Shown here: positions 54,164 through 62,856 of the stretch, one piece after another | How positions within the stretch are numbered: position 1 is the stretch's first letter | Layout of the letters: the number at the start of each line of letters is the position of its first letter | Assembly: GCA_030145195.1 (NCBI GenBank) | Contig: JAQYVY010000006.1 | Coordinates: 23,708 to 87,707 of the forward strand | DNA: 64,000 nt | Direction of reading: 5' to 3' | DNA from: Desulfuromonadales bacterium | Lineage (GTDB): Bacteria > Desulfobacterota > Desulfuromonadia > Desulfuromonadales > BM103 | Notes under the pieces: generated by a model | Database searches by the model: none | Seen by the model: the letters and a program-made list of their open reading frames with translations, nothing else | What the model was told of the DNA's origin: nothing | Translations under genes and position numbers: made by a program

Positions 54164-54918
54164 GTGGTCAAACTCTTGGTTTTATTCTGACATTGACAGG
54201 TTGCCATGAAATGTAGAGCTCCATCACCAAGTTGGAATTGCTGTAAGTTTTCATTTTACAGCCAGTCTGCAAATTGAGCCACGGAAAGATTGCTGTTTTC
54301 TTATAAGTCACCACTACCGAGACGAAAACTGGCGTGTTATTGATAGCGCAATTTAGGACAACAAAATGGTGGCCACCTGGAGCAATTCAGAGTGGCCATT
54401 TATTATTTGTCAGAGTATTCAGGACAAAAGCCAAATAGTCCGAATTCGACCGGCCAAACCTTCTGACGCAACATTCGAGATACCCCCTCATTGCGACATT
54501 ACTCTTCTCTGCTCTTTGTTTTTCGCGCCGAGAACCAAAAACATCATTATGTGGACAAAAGCTTAAACCGTTAGCCTAAAACAAAAACCAAGGAAGCCCT
54601 TTGCTATGGATCGGAGGCTTGACGCAACAGGGTTTTCACTCACGGTAGACCGTCAACTCAGTAGATCTTATCACTCAGATAGTAACTTACGTGATATAAC
54701 GTTGTTTTGATAACCCCCCAGCCATTTGACCCCCAAAAAACACAACTTAAGCCACAATGACCCTCGCCCCTATTGCAACATTAGAAATACCTTATTTGCT
54801 ACCAAACCAAACTACTAAAGGTTAAAACTTTTACGTTATAAACAGTTAAGGTTGGCTTTTGGCCTATTTATTTTTCAATAAAGACAAGTGCTTTTGTATG
54901 GTTATGATGAAATAAAAT
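54164..54918. other. 755-base gap with repeat copy D
   Basis: It contains copy D of the dispersed repeat (54302-54415). The rest (54416-54900) is AT-rich and I see no gene, hairpin terminator or promoter before the sigma-54 site at 54919. Confidence 0.6.
54302..54415 (+). repeat. Dispersed intergenic repeat, copy D
   Basis: TCACCACTACCGAGACGAAA, GTGTTATTGATAG, ACAACAAAATGGTGGCCACC, GAGTGGCCATTTATTATTTG and TCAG follow in the same order as in copy A and the left half B. Confidence 0.75.
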
Positions 54919-54934
54919 TGGCACTTAGCTTGCA
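54919..54934 (+). promoter_or_regulatory. Sigma-54 (-24/-12) promoter of the chemotaxis operon
   Basis: TGGCACTTAGCTTGCA matches TGGCAC-N5-TTGCW exactly. The predicted start (about 54945) lies 36 bases before the cheY ATG, with a proper leader. Confidence 0.8.
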
Positions 54935-54980
54935 CAAACCCCTGCAGGAACTGGTTAATGTTTATCTTGTAGGGGGCAAC

Positions 54981-55355
54981 ATGAAAAAGAAAGTTCTTGC
55001 CGTAGATGATTCTGCAACCGTTCGAGAGTTTTTGCGGTCAACACTTGAGACAGCAGGCTACCAGGTCATTCTCGCGTCGGATGGAAACGAAGCCTTGTCT
55101 GTGCTATCTGTTTCCGATGGCAGTATCGATATGGTACTTACTGATCTCAACATGCCTATCATGGACGGCATCCAGTTTATCCGTGAAGTCAGATCTCTAC
55201 CTGGTTATCGTTTTAAGCCAGTCATGATGCTCACATCAGAAACTCAGCAAGAACTAAGAATAGAAGGTAAAGCTGCAGGGGCCTCCTGTTGGCTCAACAA
55301 ACCCTTTAAACCCGAAAAACTTTTGTCCGTCATACGGATGGTTTTGCCTGCATAA
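54981..55355 (+). CDS. CheY-like response regulator
   Basis: 124-residue single receiver domain: Asp9-Asp10, phosphoacceptor Asp55 (VLTDLNMPIMDG), Thr in MMLTSE, and Lys in LNKPFKP. ATG 54981 is supported by AGGGGG upstream and by the sigma-54 promoter, which lies inside the longer 155-codon frame. It heads an operon with a phosphate-binding-like protein, a chemoreceptor and CheW. It probably links this receptor set to the motor or another output. Confidence 0.9.
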   Translation: MKKKVLAVDDSATVREFLRSTLETAGYQVILASDGNEALSVLSVSDGSIDMVLTDLNMPIMDGIQFIREVRSLPGYRFKPVMMLTSETQQELRIEGKAAGASCWLNKPFKPEKLLSVIRMVLPA

Positions 55356-55396
55356 AAATGGATAGGTTGTAAAACATCATCACAGGAGAAATACAC

Positions 55397-56188
55397 ATGA
55401 AAAAGTTTGGCAAGCAAATGGTACTAGCAGTTGTGATCGTTATGTTGGCCGTAGGAAGCTCCTTTGCTGGAGACGTTGCCCTCTGGGGTTCAACAACCTG
55501 CCAGAAACGCTTTCTTGAGCCTGGCGCAAAAGCATTACAAGCAGCGACCGGTGTCAAGATTAAAGTGTTTGGTGTTGGTACTGGTAAGGGTATGGTCGCG
55601 CTTCTCGATGGCAAGACGGATGTTGCTATTACTTCCAACAATTTGGAAGGGACTATCCAATCAACCCAAAAAGTTCTTAAGAAGGATGGCAAGCCAGAAG
55701 CTCAAATTCCTGAGAACATTCAATTCCATGAGATCACCAAGGACCTCATCGTCGCAATCGTCAACAAAGACAACCCTGTGGATAGTTTGACCTGGGCGCA
55801 ACTCTCCAATCTGAATACAGGCAAAATCACCAACTGGAAAGATGTTGGTGGCAATGCTCAAGACGTACAAGTTGTTACCAGCCATGCAGGCAGTTCAACC
55901 AAAGCCGTTTTCCAGAAGCAGGTCATGAAAAAAGCGGACTATGCTGCTGACGCCATTCTGGTTAAGAGCACCCGTCTTGAGATCAATGAAGTGTCCAAGG
56001 ATGTTGGCGGCATTGGTGCTGTCAGTGCCGGATTCTTCAACCTGAACCCAGGCAGAACAAAGGTTGTCAAATCAGACACCATATCAAGACCACTTGCCCT
56101 TATTACTATTGGAGACCCAACTCCGGACGTGCAGAAAATTATCGACTTCTTCCGCTCTCCCGAAGGCAAGAAACAAATCCTTGATTAG
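55397..56188 (+). CDS. PstS-like periplasmic substrate-binding protein
   Basis: 263 residues with a signal peptide (cut near SSFA-GDV). The mature protein has the PstS/PBP-like fold: ALWGSTTCQKRFLEPG, GVGTGKGMVALLDGKTDVAI with core GTGKGMVALLDGKTD, then ITKDLIVAIVNKDNPV and SAGSSTKAVF-type HAGSSTKAVFQKQV. No transporter genes adjoin, and it sits between cheY and a chemoreceptor. I infer that it presents a ligand, perhaps phosphate or another oxyanion, to that receptor. Confidence 0.87.
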   Translation: MKKFGKQMVLAVVIVMLAVGSSFAGDVALWGSTTCQKRFLEPGAKALQAATGVKIKVFGVGTGKGMVALLDGKTDVAITSNNLEGTIQSTQKVLKKDGKPEAQIPENIQFHEITKDLIVAIVNKDNPVDSLTWAQLSNLNTGKITNWKDVGGNAQDVQVVTSHAGSSTKAVFQKQVMKKADYAADAILVKSTRLEINEVSKDVGGIGAVSAGFFNLNPGRTKVVKSDTISRPLALITIGDPTPDVQKIIDFFRSPEGKKQILD

Positions 56189-56260
56189 GTCTTTGCCGCA
56201 GGAGGCGCCGCTATCGCGCCCCCTGCGTTACTTATCTTTATAAGAATAAGGTTGGTGGCC

Positions 56261-58417
56261 ATGACTCTCAATATACAAAAGAAACTCATCCTCAGCTTTG
56301 GCATTATTGCTTTGATCTGCGCAATTATTGGTGTTGCCGGTTGGTTCGGTGCAGACCGTATTGACAAGAGTCTTGCCGCTACTGGTCGAGAAGATGTTCC
56401 GGGGCTCAAATCGGTCCTACTCCTAGCAGGAGTGGCTAGTAATATCAACGCAGACCAGCAATCTCTTCTTAACCCCGACCTCGCACTTTCTGAGCGACTA
56501 GAGCTTCATGAGCACGTCGACCTCGGTTTTGAAAAAGCCATGAGCTTGATTGCGAAAATTGAAGGCTCGGAAAAGTCCGAAGCGGAACAAGAGCATTGGA
56601 CTAGTTTTCAACAAGCCTGGACAGAGTGGCGCAGTAAAACCAATGAGTTTTTAGCCATCAGCACCGAGATCAACCAACTTCAGCTAGAGAATCCGCAAAA
56701 TCTTGCCCTGGAACTAGAACGCAACTTTGGTGAATACCGTGCCTGGGCCGCAGCAAGTGGCAAAGCCATCCTTCAACAAGAAGCTTTCCTCGGCAACCTA
56801 AGCGTCGAAGCATCGCCATTCTATGAGTGGCTAAACCAACTGGACACTCAAAACGAGGTCGCCTTAAAAAGCAAAACGTATATCCTTCAACAACTCAACG
56901 AGGCATTTCTCTCTGTTGACAGTATTGCTGAATTTCTCGAAATGGAAGAATATGAACTGGCCCGCGATATCTACCTGTACGAAGTCGTTGCCAGCTTTGA
57001 TACTATTCAGTTCTACGTCGACGACTTAAACGATTTAGTGAATATAGCCTTGAATCATTACCATGACATGGCCGAGCTAGAGAAAAACGAAGCGACTGTT
57101 GCACATACGATTATGACAACCAGTCTCGGTCTGATTGTTGATGCTATCGGCACTAAAGTAGAAGCCGGTGTTGCTGAGGGAGAGCAGGTAGCAAGCACAG
57201 TTAAAAGCGTTCTGATCGTCTTTATTCTGATCGGAGTCGGGCTCGCTCTTTTCCTGGGTGTTGTTATTGCACGCGGGATATCGGTCCCCGTCCAGGCGGG
57301 GGTCAATTTAGCGCAAGCTATAGCGTCAGGGGACTTTTCACAACGGCTCAATCTCAAACGAGCAGATGAGATTGGTCAACTCGCCACGGCGCTTGATGAT
57401 ATGTCGGAGCAACTTCAGGCCTCAGCAGATATCGCGAAAGAAATCGCCGAGGGCAACCTTGAGGTTGAGGTGAAGCCTGCCTCTGAATACGATCAGCTAG
57501 GCAATGCGTTGTTGAACATGGTTACGAAATTGCGTGAGGTTATCAGCCAGGTCAAAACAACTACGAGCCAAGTTACTTCTGGAACTCAAGTCATGGGGAT
57601 ATCGTCTCAACAGATGTCTCAGGGGGCTTCAGAACAGGCCGCTGCAGCAGAAGAGGCTTCCAGCAGTGTTGAGCAGATGACTGCAAACATCCGTCAGAAT
57701 GCTGACAACGCAATGGAGACGGAAAAGATCGCTTTTCAGTCCGCCAGAGATGCCCTGGAAGGTGGAAAGGCGGTAAGCGAAACCGTTTCGGCAATGAAAC
57801 AAATTGCCAATAAGATTAGCATTATTGAAGAGATTGCCAGACAGACCAATCTTTTAGCGCTTAATGCAGCCATTGAAGCAGCTCGGGCCGGCGAGCACGG
57901 CAAAGGCTTTGCCGTAGTGGCCGCGGAGGTCAGAAAATTAGCCGAGCGTAGTCAGGTTGCTGCCGGGGAAATTAATGATCTGTCCACTTCCAGTGTAGAC
58001 GTAGCAGAAAAAGCAGGCGAGCTTCTGGAAAAGATTGTCCCCAGCATCCAGAAGACCGCAGAACTGGTGCAGGAAATCAGCGCGGCATGCAAAGAGCAAG
58101 ACGCCGGTGCAGGACAAATCAACACTAGTATTCAGCAGCTCGACGGAGTTATCCAACAAAATTCAGCGGCGTCTGAAGAGATGGCTTCAACGTCCGAGGA
58201 GCTTTCCCGTCAGGCAGGTCAGCTTGAAAAGATGGTTGAATTCTTTGCATTGAGTGTTGCCATTAATGATGGTCAGTATTCTTCGGAACCGACCCTGCCA
58301 GGCCCTGATAGGCAAGTTGCGGCAGGACAAAGTCCTTCCGTGAAGACAACCGGTAAGTTAACTGTCGATTCCTCCGGTAAAGCAGATTCTCTAGACAATG
58401 AATTCGAGGCATTCTGA
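56261..58417 (+). CDS. Methyl-accepting chemotaxis protein, large periplasmic domain
   Basis: 718 residues. TM1 is about 9-30. A 285-residue helical periplasmic domain follows, longer than a single four-helix bundle, then TM2 (about 316-338) and HAMP (339-450, perhaps doubled). The signalling domain has the tip [20 protein letters not shown]. No heme motif is present. The C-terminus (…[11 protein letters not shown]) has no CheR-tether pentapeptide. ATG 56261 is used. Its stop overlaps cheW by one base. The binding-protein gene upstream may supply its ligand. Confidence 0.92.
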   Translation: MTLNIQKKLILSFGIIALICAIIGVAGWFGADRIDKSLAATGREDVPGLKSVLLLAGVASNINADQQSLLNPDLALSERLELHEHVDLGFEKAMSLIAKIEGSEKSEAEQEHWTSFQQAWTEWRSKTNEFLAISTEINQLQLENPQNLALELERNFGEYRAWAAASGKAILQQEAFLGNLSVEASPFYEWLNQLDTQNEVALKSKTYILQQLNEAFLSVDSIAEFLEMEEYELARDIYLYEVVASFDTIQFYVDDLNDLVNIALNHYHDMAELEKNEATVAHTIMTTSLGLIVDAIGTKVEAGVAEGEQVASTVKSVLIVFILIGVGLALFLGVVIARGISVPVQAGVNLAQAIASGDFSQRLNLKRADEIGQLATALDDMSEQLQASADIAKEIAEGNLEVEVKPASEYDQLGNALLNMVTKLREVISQVKTTTSQVTSGTQVMGISSQQMSQGASEQAAAAEEASSSVEQMTANIRQNADNAMETEKIAFQSARDALEGGKAVSETVSAMKQIANKISIIEEIARQTNLLALNAAIEAARAGEHGKGFAVVAAEVRKLAERSQVAAGEINDLSTSSVDVAEKAGELLEKIVPSIQKTAELVQEISAACKEQDAGAGQINTSIQQLDGVIQQNSAASEEMASTSEELSRQAGQLEKMVEFFALSVAINDGQYSSEPTLPGPDRQVAAGQSPSVKTTGKLTVDSSGKADSLDNEFEAF

Positions 58418-58911
58418 TGAGAAATAACAGCGCTGAAGACTTGTCCGATATGCGACAATACGTCTCGTTCTTCCTCGGCGAAGAACTTTTTGGGGTCGAG
58501 GTCAACCGGGCTCGCGAAATTCTTAACATGGCGCCCTTGACCCAGGTTCCTCAGACACCTGACTTTATGCTTGGCGTAATCAATTTGCGCGGTCAGGTTG
58601 TTCCAGTCATTGATATGAGGATAAAGCTCAATATCCCTATAAGTGAGCAGACAGAGAACACCTGCATCATTGTTGTTGAGATCCATGTAGACGGAGGCCT
58701 TATTGTCGTAGGTTTATTAGCTGATGCAGTCAGTGAGGTCCTGGATATAACTGACGATCAAATTGAGGCTCCGCCCCGGCTCGGCACGAAGATCGACACA
58801 GCGTATATTCAGGGGATGGGAAAGGTTGATGACCGGTTTTTGATCTTGCTAGATATAGACAAGGTCTTTAGTGCTGCTGACGTCTCTTTGGCTAGTGAGC
58901 CTGGAGAATGA
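58417..58911 (+). CDS. cheW: CheW coupling protein
   Basis: 164 residues. CheW couples receptors to the kinase CheA. The sequence has QYVSFFLGEELFGVEVNRAREIL, core FGVEVNRAREIL, then GVINLRGQVVPVIDMR and LADAVSEVLDI, all typical. The start overlaps the chemoreceptor stop (TGATG). CheA is not in the window, so this operon must plug into a kinase encoded elsewhere. Confidence 0.92.
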   Translation: MRNNSAEDLSDMRQYVSFFLGEELFGVEVNRAREILNMAPLTQVPQTPDFMLGVINLRGQVVPVIDMRIKLNIPISEQTENTCIIVVEIHVDGGLIVVGLLADAVSEVLDITDDQIEAPPRLGTKIDTAYIQGMGKVDDRFLILLDIDKVFSAADVSLASEPGE

Positions 58912-58915
58912 TTTA

Positions 58916-59137
58916 GTGGCTTGTGCAAACCACGGCAACTGCCCTTTTCTGAATATTTTACCAAGTGATATTGTCGCAGAAAAACAATATGGGCTCCTGA
59001 TCAAAAGCTACTGTCAGGGGACGCTGCATGAAATCTGCCGACGGAAGCAGTACGAAAGCGAATATCAAGAGACTCCTCCTGCCGATATGAGCCCAAACGG
59101 TTATTTGCTTGGACGCCCCGTTAAAATGTATGGCTAA
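58916..59137 (+). CDS. Small Cys-containing protein of the chemotaxis operon
   Basis: 73 residues from GTG 58916 (GGAG 9 bases upstream, 4 bases after the cheW stop). The order of conserved-looking residues is CANHGNCPFLN...LP, then SYCQGTLHEICRRKQY, and finally PPADMSPNGYLLG. I recall a widespread family of 60-80-residue proteins with the same CPF...YC...C...PADL pattern near signalling genes. The four spaced cysteines suggest metal or Fe-S binding, which is inference. It probably belongs to the operon. Confidence 0.7.
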   Translation: MACANHGNCPFLNILPSDIVAEKQYGLLIKSYCQGTLHEICRRKQYESEYQETPPADMSPNGYLLGRPVKMYG

Positions 59138-59375
59138 AGGAGGCTATCTGAACAGCCCATAGCAATGTAACAGCATAAACAGGAAACATTTCTCTTCCCC
59201 ATCACCCCAGCCCTGGTTTAAGTTAGCAATATCTTATTTGTGTGGGTATCTGAGAAGGCAGGGGGCACGGCGAATGATGACTACAGGCCATCCGTAGATT
59301 AACGGGTGTTTTTTTTGTTTTGCGCTTTGGCGGGTTGCGAGAACATGCAACTCTTGGGTCTTGATAGGGGATTTT

Positions 59376-60773
59376 ATGTTTAGTGTGCGAATATTCTGCT
59401 GTTTCTTTTTTGTCCTTTTGTTTACGCCTATCCATTTAGCATATAGTGAGGTCGCTGGCCTTCACCCTCAATTGCCAAACACCTGCCCTCCACAATATTT
59501 TACAAATCCTTTACCACTACACGCAGATTTTGAAGCTTTAGAGGAACTAATAAATAAATATGGGCTTGGTTTTGTAGTCGGCACAATTTCCGAACTTTCT
59601 GGCAACAAAACAACTATCAGAAAAGGCAATAAGTTTGTTGTATTCTATGGGCCACCTTCTCAAAAAGCCTTAGATACATGTACTTTGATGTATGATTTTT
59701 TGAATCTCAAGATACCAATGGCTAATTTTCAACAAAGGGTCGCTAATAACAAAAAACAGTACTTGGATGAAAGGGCTAGATTAGCTGAGGAAGAAAGACT
59801 GGCTAAAGAAGCAAATCTGGCTAAAGAAAAAAGACTGGCTGAAGAAGAAAGTCTAGCTAAGGCTAAAGAAGCAAGGCTGGTTAAAGAAGCAAGGCTGGTT
59901 AAAGAAGCAAGGCTGGCTCAAGAAGTAAGGCTGGCTCAAGAAGTAAGGCTGGCTAAAGAGGCAAGGCTGGCTAAAGAAGCAAGGCTGGCTAAAGAGGCAA
60001 GGCTGGCTAAAGAAGCAAGGCTGGCTGAGAAGGCTGAAGTATCAAGAAAAAAGGAAGTTAAAAAACAAAGGCAGGAAAAAGTAGTTTCAATATGTATCCT
60101 TTTGGCTGCCTTCTTTGTTGGTTTTTGTGTCTGGGTGTATTTAAGGAAGAAACCTACCAATAGGCGAAACAATAGTATCCTTTTTAAAGAGGAAATATTG
60201 GAATTTACAGATAAAGACACATATGGCGAATCTATAGAAGTAGGCACTGCTGGCGATAGTGTTTCTAGTGGTATGAAAGAGAACAACTCCGTACACACAT
60301 CTTCAAAATCCATTTCATCTATCGGCACTGGAAAACCGTTAAGAAAATTAATGTGCTTCGCATTGTTTCTGTTGTTAGCACTCATTTTTTACATATTTAT
60401 AGCTGGACATAAAGAATCACCACCAAGAAAAATGTTGAACGCTAGAATATCTTCCACCGCTGAGTATAGTTATCAAGAAAACACGGTTTATGTTTTAGAT
60501 TATAGTTTGAAGTCCGTATATGATTCCTTCATAAAGCATGAAAAGGAATGGGTCAGGCTTGGTGACAATAGGTGGTTGCTGAAAACAAAAATTACCATTG
60601 CTGAATCTGATAAGGAGTTAACAGCTAATTTTTGTTTTGTTTATGAGCCACGGAATGATTCTTCATTTCTCTATAATGTATATTTTGAGGGTGAGGAGGT
60701 GCCTGCTTTAGAGTTGGGTGAATGGGGGAGAAAACTTAACAATTTGGCGAGGCTTCACGAGATGACCAAATAA
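59376..60773 (+). CDS. Membrane protein with KEARLA coiled-coil repeats
   Basis: 465 residues. A signal peptide or TM (about 4-24) is followed by a small domain with Cys pairs (NTCPPQYF, LDTCTLMYDF) and a 95-residue charged coiled coil. The coil includes nine KEARLA-like hexapeptides. TM2 is about 235-255; a hydrophilic loop follows; TM3 is about 325-345; a C-terminal domain (about 370-465) ends the protein. ATG 59376 has AGGGGAT upstream. The gene is clearly more AT-rich than its neighbours and uses AT-ending codons, which suggests transfer. No family is recognised. Confidence 0.75.
   Translation: MFSVRIFCCFFFVLLFTPIHLAYSEVAGLHPQLPNTCPPQYFTNPLPLHADFEALEELINKYGLGFVVGTISELSGNKTTIRKGNKFVVFYGPPSQKALDTCTLMYDFLNLKIPMANFQQRVANNKKQYLDERARLAEEERLAKEANLAKEKRLAEEESLAKAKEARLVKEARLVKEARLAQEVRLAQEVRLAKEARLAKEARLAKEARLAKEARLAEKAEVSRKKEVKKQRQEKVVSICILLAAFFVGFCVWVYLRKKPTNRRNNSILFKEEILEFTDKDTYGESIEVGTAGDSVSSGMKENNSVHTSSKSISSIGTGKPLRKLMCFALFLLLALIFYIFIAGHKESPPRKMLNARISSTAEYSYQENTVYVLDYSLKSVYDSFIKHEKEWVRLGDNRWLLKTKITIAESDKELTANFCFVYEPRNDSSFLYNVYFEGEEVPALELGEWGRKLNNLARLHEMTK
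59865..60026 (+). repeat. Nine 18-bp in-frame repeats (KEARLA type)
   Basis: Units of AAAGAAGCAAGGCTGGCT encode KEARLV x2, KEARLA, QEVRLA x2 and KEARLA x4. Period and phase keep the coiled coil in register. Confidence 0.93.
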
Positions 60774-60924
60774 GCAGAGTTATGTCCTTCTGAACCGTAT
60801 AGTTTGTTTGGATTTTAATTTAGCTTTACAAAGCATCGGTTTTAAACTTTAAGCGCCTCTTCCCGGTGTCAAGTTATGTCAATAATGGGGAGTCGCATTG
60901 GACAGGAATTGCAAGCTTAACTTC

Positions 60925-61037
60925 TCTTATAAATCACGACTGCCAGGAAGCTTTCAGCGTTACTGGATTGCAGCATCAGTAAGAATTTCGCATTTCTGCC
61001 AATCAGAGCACCAAGAAACAATGCAACAATATAAATA
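60925..61037 (+). repeat. Dispersed intergenic repeat, copy F (rearranged)
   Basis: CTTATAAATCACGACTGC, then GTAAGAATTTCGCATTTCTG and AGAAACAATGCAA, all shared with copies A, C and E. The central GGCCACC hairpin block is missing. Confidence 0.6.
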
Positions 61038-61103
61038 AGACGCCAGTTGCTACTCTGTGCTGACGTGGTAGGATTTTCCTAAATGTCAGATCATAAAAAA
61101 CAA

Positions 61104-61368
61104 CAGCGGTCATTTTAGAAGAAATGCCCGCTGCCGACAACTTGTATGTTGAATGAATTAAGTGGGGTGTCCCCCGAACTCCCTGCAGGGTTCGTGCTTG
61201 AGAGTACGAACGAACAGGGGACACAGCACGAGTTGCCGGAAACTGCGCCGGCCAGTTCTATCCAACGCAGTCGTTGTGTCAGGCCGAATTGATTACGTGG
61301 TGACTTAAAACGGTCACGAGAACATAAGTGTTTATCGCAGAAAGGGCGACTTCAAGTCGCTCTTTCTG
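61104..61368 (+). ncRNA. Candidate structured RNA ending in a terminator
   Basis: Successive complementary pairs: CAGCGG..CCGCTG with an inner CATTT/AAATG (61104-61133); GTGTCCCC (61167-61174) with GGGGACAC (61217-61224), enclosing GTTCGT/ACGAAC; CAACG-CAGT-CGTTG near 61264; GTGAC/GTCAC near 61300; and a terminator. There is no ORF. It does not match tmRNA, RNase P, SRP or a common riboswitch by eye. It may be an RNA gene or a palindromic mobile-element relic. Confidence 0.35.
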
Positions 61369-61375
61369 TTGTTTT
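61338..61375 (+). terminator. 14-bp hairpin terminator
   Basis: Arms CAGAAAGGGCGACT (61338-61351) and AGTCGCTCTTTCTG (61355-61368), one G-U pair, loop TCA, followed by TTGTTTTG. Confidence 0.75.
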
Positions 61376-61544
61376 GTGGAGCAAGTTTGTCAAGCTGACT
61401 TAAAAACGGAGGGGGGGGCTATGGGAGGGGTTACTTTTCCCTGGTCCCTTTTCCTTCTCCGGACTTTAGATCCGCTTATTAATTCGACGCTGTGATCCAG
61501 GCAGGCAGAGAAAGCCGTCTCTGAAGATTTATTGTTAATCTACC

Positions 61545-61573
61545 TTGACAGTTGCTCTTCGAGTGACTAGATT
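61545..61573 (+). promoter_or_regulatory. Sigma-70 promoter of the Mrp-type gene
   Basis: TTGACA (61545-61550), a 17-base spacer and TAGATT (61568-61573), 84 bases before ATG 61657. Confidence 0.65.
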
Positions 61574-61656
61574 CCATCCTGCACCTAAAAATATTGGAAA
61601 ACGCTAACAATCACCCACTTCCCGTGAATAACTTTCCCGAAAGGAAACTCCAGACA

Positions 61657-62520
61657 ATGACCGACCATAGTGATTGCGACAGCTGCAGTGACTCATCCTG
61701 CGCAACCAAAACTCAACACTCACAAGAGAATGATGAGGCATTTCAAATCCGACAACGGCTGGAAAGCCGTCTCTGCAAAATCGACCGGAAGATACTGGTC
61801 ATGTCCGGCAAAGGTGGCGTTGGCAAAAGCACCATGGCCGTCAACCTGGCCCTGGCACTTGCCAAAGAGGGCAAAACAGTTGGCCTACTTGATATCGACC
61901 TGCACGGCCCCAGCCTACCGACCATGCTCGGACTGAACAATGATCAGATCTTTTCGAACGAAGAAGGCATTACGCCGCTTGAGTTCGAAGGTGTCAAGGT
62001 GATGTCAATGGGCTTCATGATCCAGGATGACAGTCAGGCAATGATCATGCGGGGCCCGATGAAACACGGAGCCATCCAGCAGTTTCTGGCTGATGTCAAT
62101 TGGGGTGTACTCGACTATCTGGTCGTCGACTGCCCTCCCGGCACAGGCGATGAACCATTGTCAGCTGCCCAACTGCTCGGCAAAGACGCCGATGCCGTTG
62201 TGGTCACCACGCCCCAGGACGTCGCTCTGGTCGATGTTGAGAAGTCGATCAGCTTTTGCAATGAACTAAAACTGAATCTGCTCGGGGTTATTGAAAACAT
62301 GAGTGGTTTTGTTTGCCCACACTGCGGGGAGGTATCAGATATCTTCAAAAGTGGCGGTGGAGAGACTTTGTCTACCAAAAGAAACGTGCCATTCCTCGGC
62401 AGAATCCCACTCGACCCACGTATGGTTCATTCCGGTGACAGCGGTAAACCATTTATTATGGAGCACCCCGACTCGGAAGGGGCCCAAGCGCTACAAAGCG
62501 TTGTAAGTAAAATCATATAG
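61657..62520 (+). CDS. Mrp/NBP35-type P-loop ATPase (Fe-S carrier)
   Basis: 287 residues. A short Cys-rich N-terminus (DCDSCSDSSC) precedes the deviant Walker A motif SGKGGVGKSTMAVNLALAL, core GKGGVGKST; the switch regions are DIDLHGPSLP and VDCPPGTGDEP. The CxxC pair that bridges the [4Fe-4S] cluster in the dimer is in FVCPHCGE. These proteins hand clusters to client enzymes. ATG 61657 is used; TTG 61594 would add 21 residues. Confidence 0.92.
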   Translation: MTDHSDCDSCSDSSCATKTQHSQENDEAFQIRQRLESRLCKIDRKILVMSGKGGVGKSTMAVNLALALAKEGKTVGLLDIDLHGPSLPTMLGLNNDQIFSNEEGITPLEFEGVKVMSMGFMIQDDSQAMIMRGPMKHGAIQQFLADVNWGVLDYLVVDCPPGTGDEPLSAAQLLGKDADAVVVTTPQDVALVDVEKSISFCNELKLNLLGVIENMSGFVCPHCGEVSDIFKSGGGETLSTKRNVPFLGRIPLDPRMVHSGDSGKPFIMEHPDSEGAQALQSVVSKII

Positions 62521-62600
62521 AGACTCAGAACAAACCGGCCACCCTTCGGAGCGGAGAGCTAAGGGGGGTGACTGCTTCTGGTAGCCTAGGACCGAGTCGG

Positions 62601-62633
62601 GCGTGGGGAGAGCATCTGTTGCTCTCCTCACGC
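62601..62633 (+). other. 14-bp hairpin downstream of the Mrp-type gene
   Basis: GCGTGGGGAGAGCA pairs with TGCTCTCCTCACGC (one G-U) around a 5-base loop. No T-run follows directly, so a classical terminator is doubtful. Confidence 0.5.
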
Positions 62634-62667
62634 TAGCTCAAGATCAAAACCTGATGTCTTTGCAGTC

Positions 62668-62770
62668 TTATAAATCACCACTGCCGAGACGAAAATAGCT
62701 GTATTATTGATAGAGACATTTAGACCGACAAAACGATGGCCACCTGATGACGGGTGGCCATCGTTTTGTC
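62668..62770 (+). repeat. Dispersed intergenic repeat, copy E, with 18-bp perfect hairpin
   Basis: CTTATAAATCACCACTGCCG, GTATTATTGATAGAGACATT and TAGACCGACAAAACGATGGC match the other copies. Here the central stem is perfect: 62727-62744 against 62753-62770 (GACAAAACGATGGCCACC and its complement), loop 8. Other copies have a longer, imperfect stem-loop. Confidence 0.8.
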
Positions 62771-62856
62771 AGGAGTTATAAACATCATAATAAAAACCGC
62801 ATACGATCCTGCTTTGTTTGGGGTTATGATAGGCTCCTCATTTACCGGAGATAGCG

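Larger units (their letters stand above)
60774..61544. other. 771-base gap with repeat and structured element
   Basis: It contains repeat copy F (60925-61037), a structured stretch ending in a terminator (61104-61375) and the promoter region of the Mrp gene. No protein gene is supported. Confidence 0.6.
62521..62856. other. 336-base gap with two hairpins
   Basis: Holds a 14-bp hairpin (62601-62633) and repeat copy E with an 18-bp hairpin (62727-62770). The segment 62535-62600 is GC-rich and may fold, but I do not recognise a riboswitch. No gene is supported before the MFS start. Confidence 0.55.

Noticed and set aside
54366..54566. 66-codon ORF in repeat copy D
   Set aside because: It is composed partly of repeat sequence, has no ribosome site and no matching frame in the other copies.
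54888..54980. Longer start for the CheY-like protein
   Set aside because: A perfect sigma-54 promoter lies inside this stretch, and ATG 54981 has its own ribosome site and starts the receiver fold correctly.
62535..62633. Possible riboswitch upstream of the MFS gene
   Set aside because: The GC-rich stretch folds, but no conserved core of TPP, SAM, cobalamin, Moco, FMN or cyclic di-GMP aptamers can be read, and a repeat separates it from the gene.
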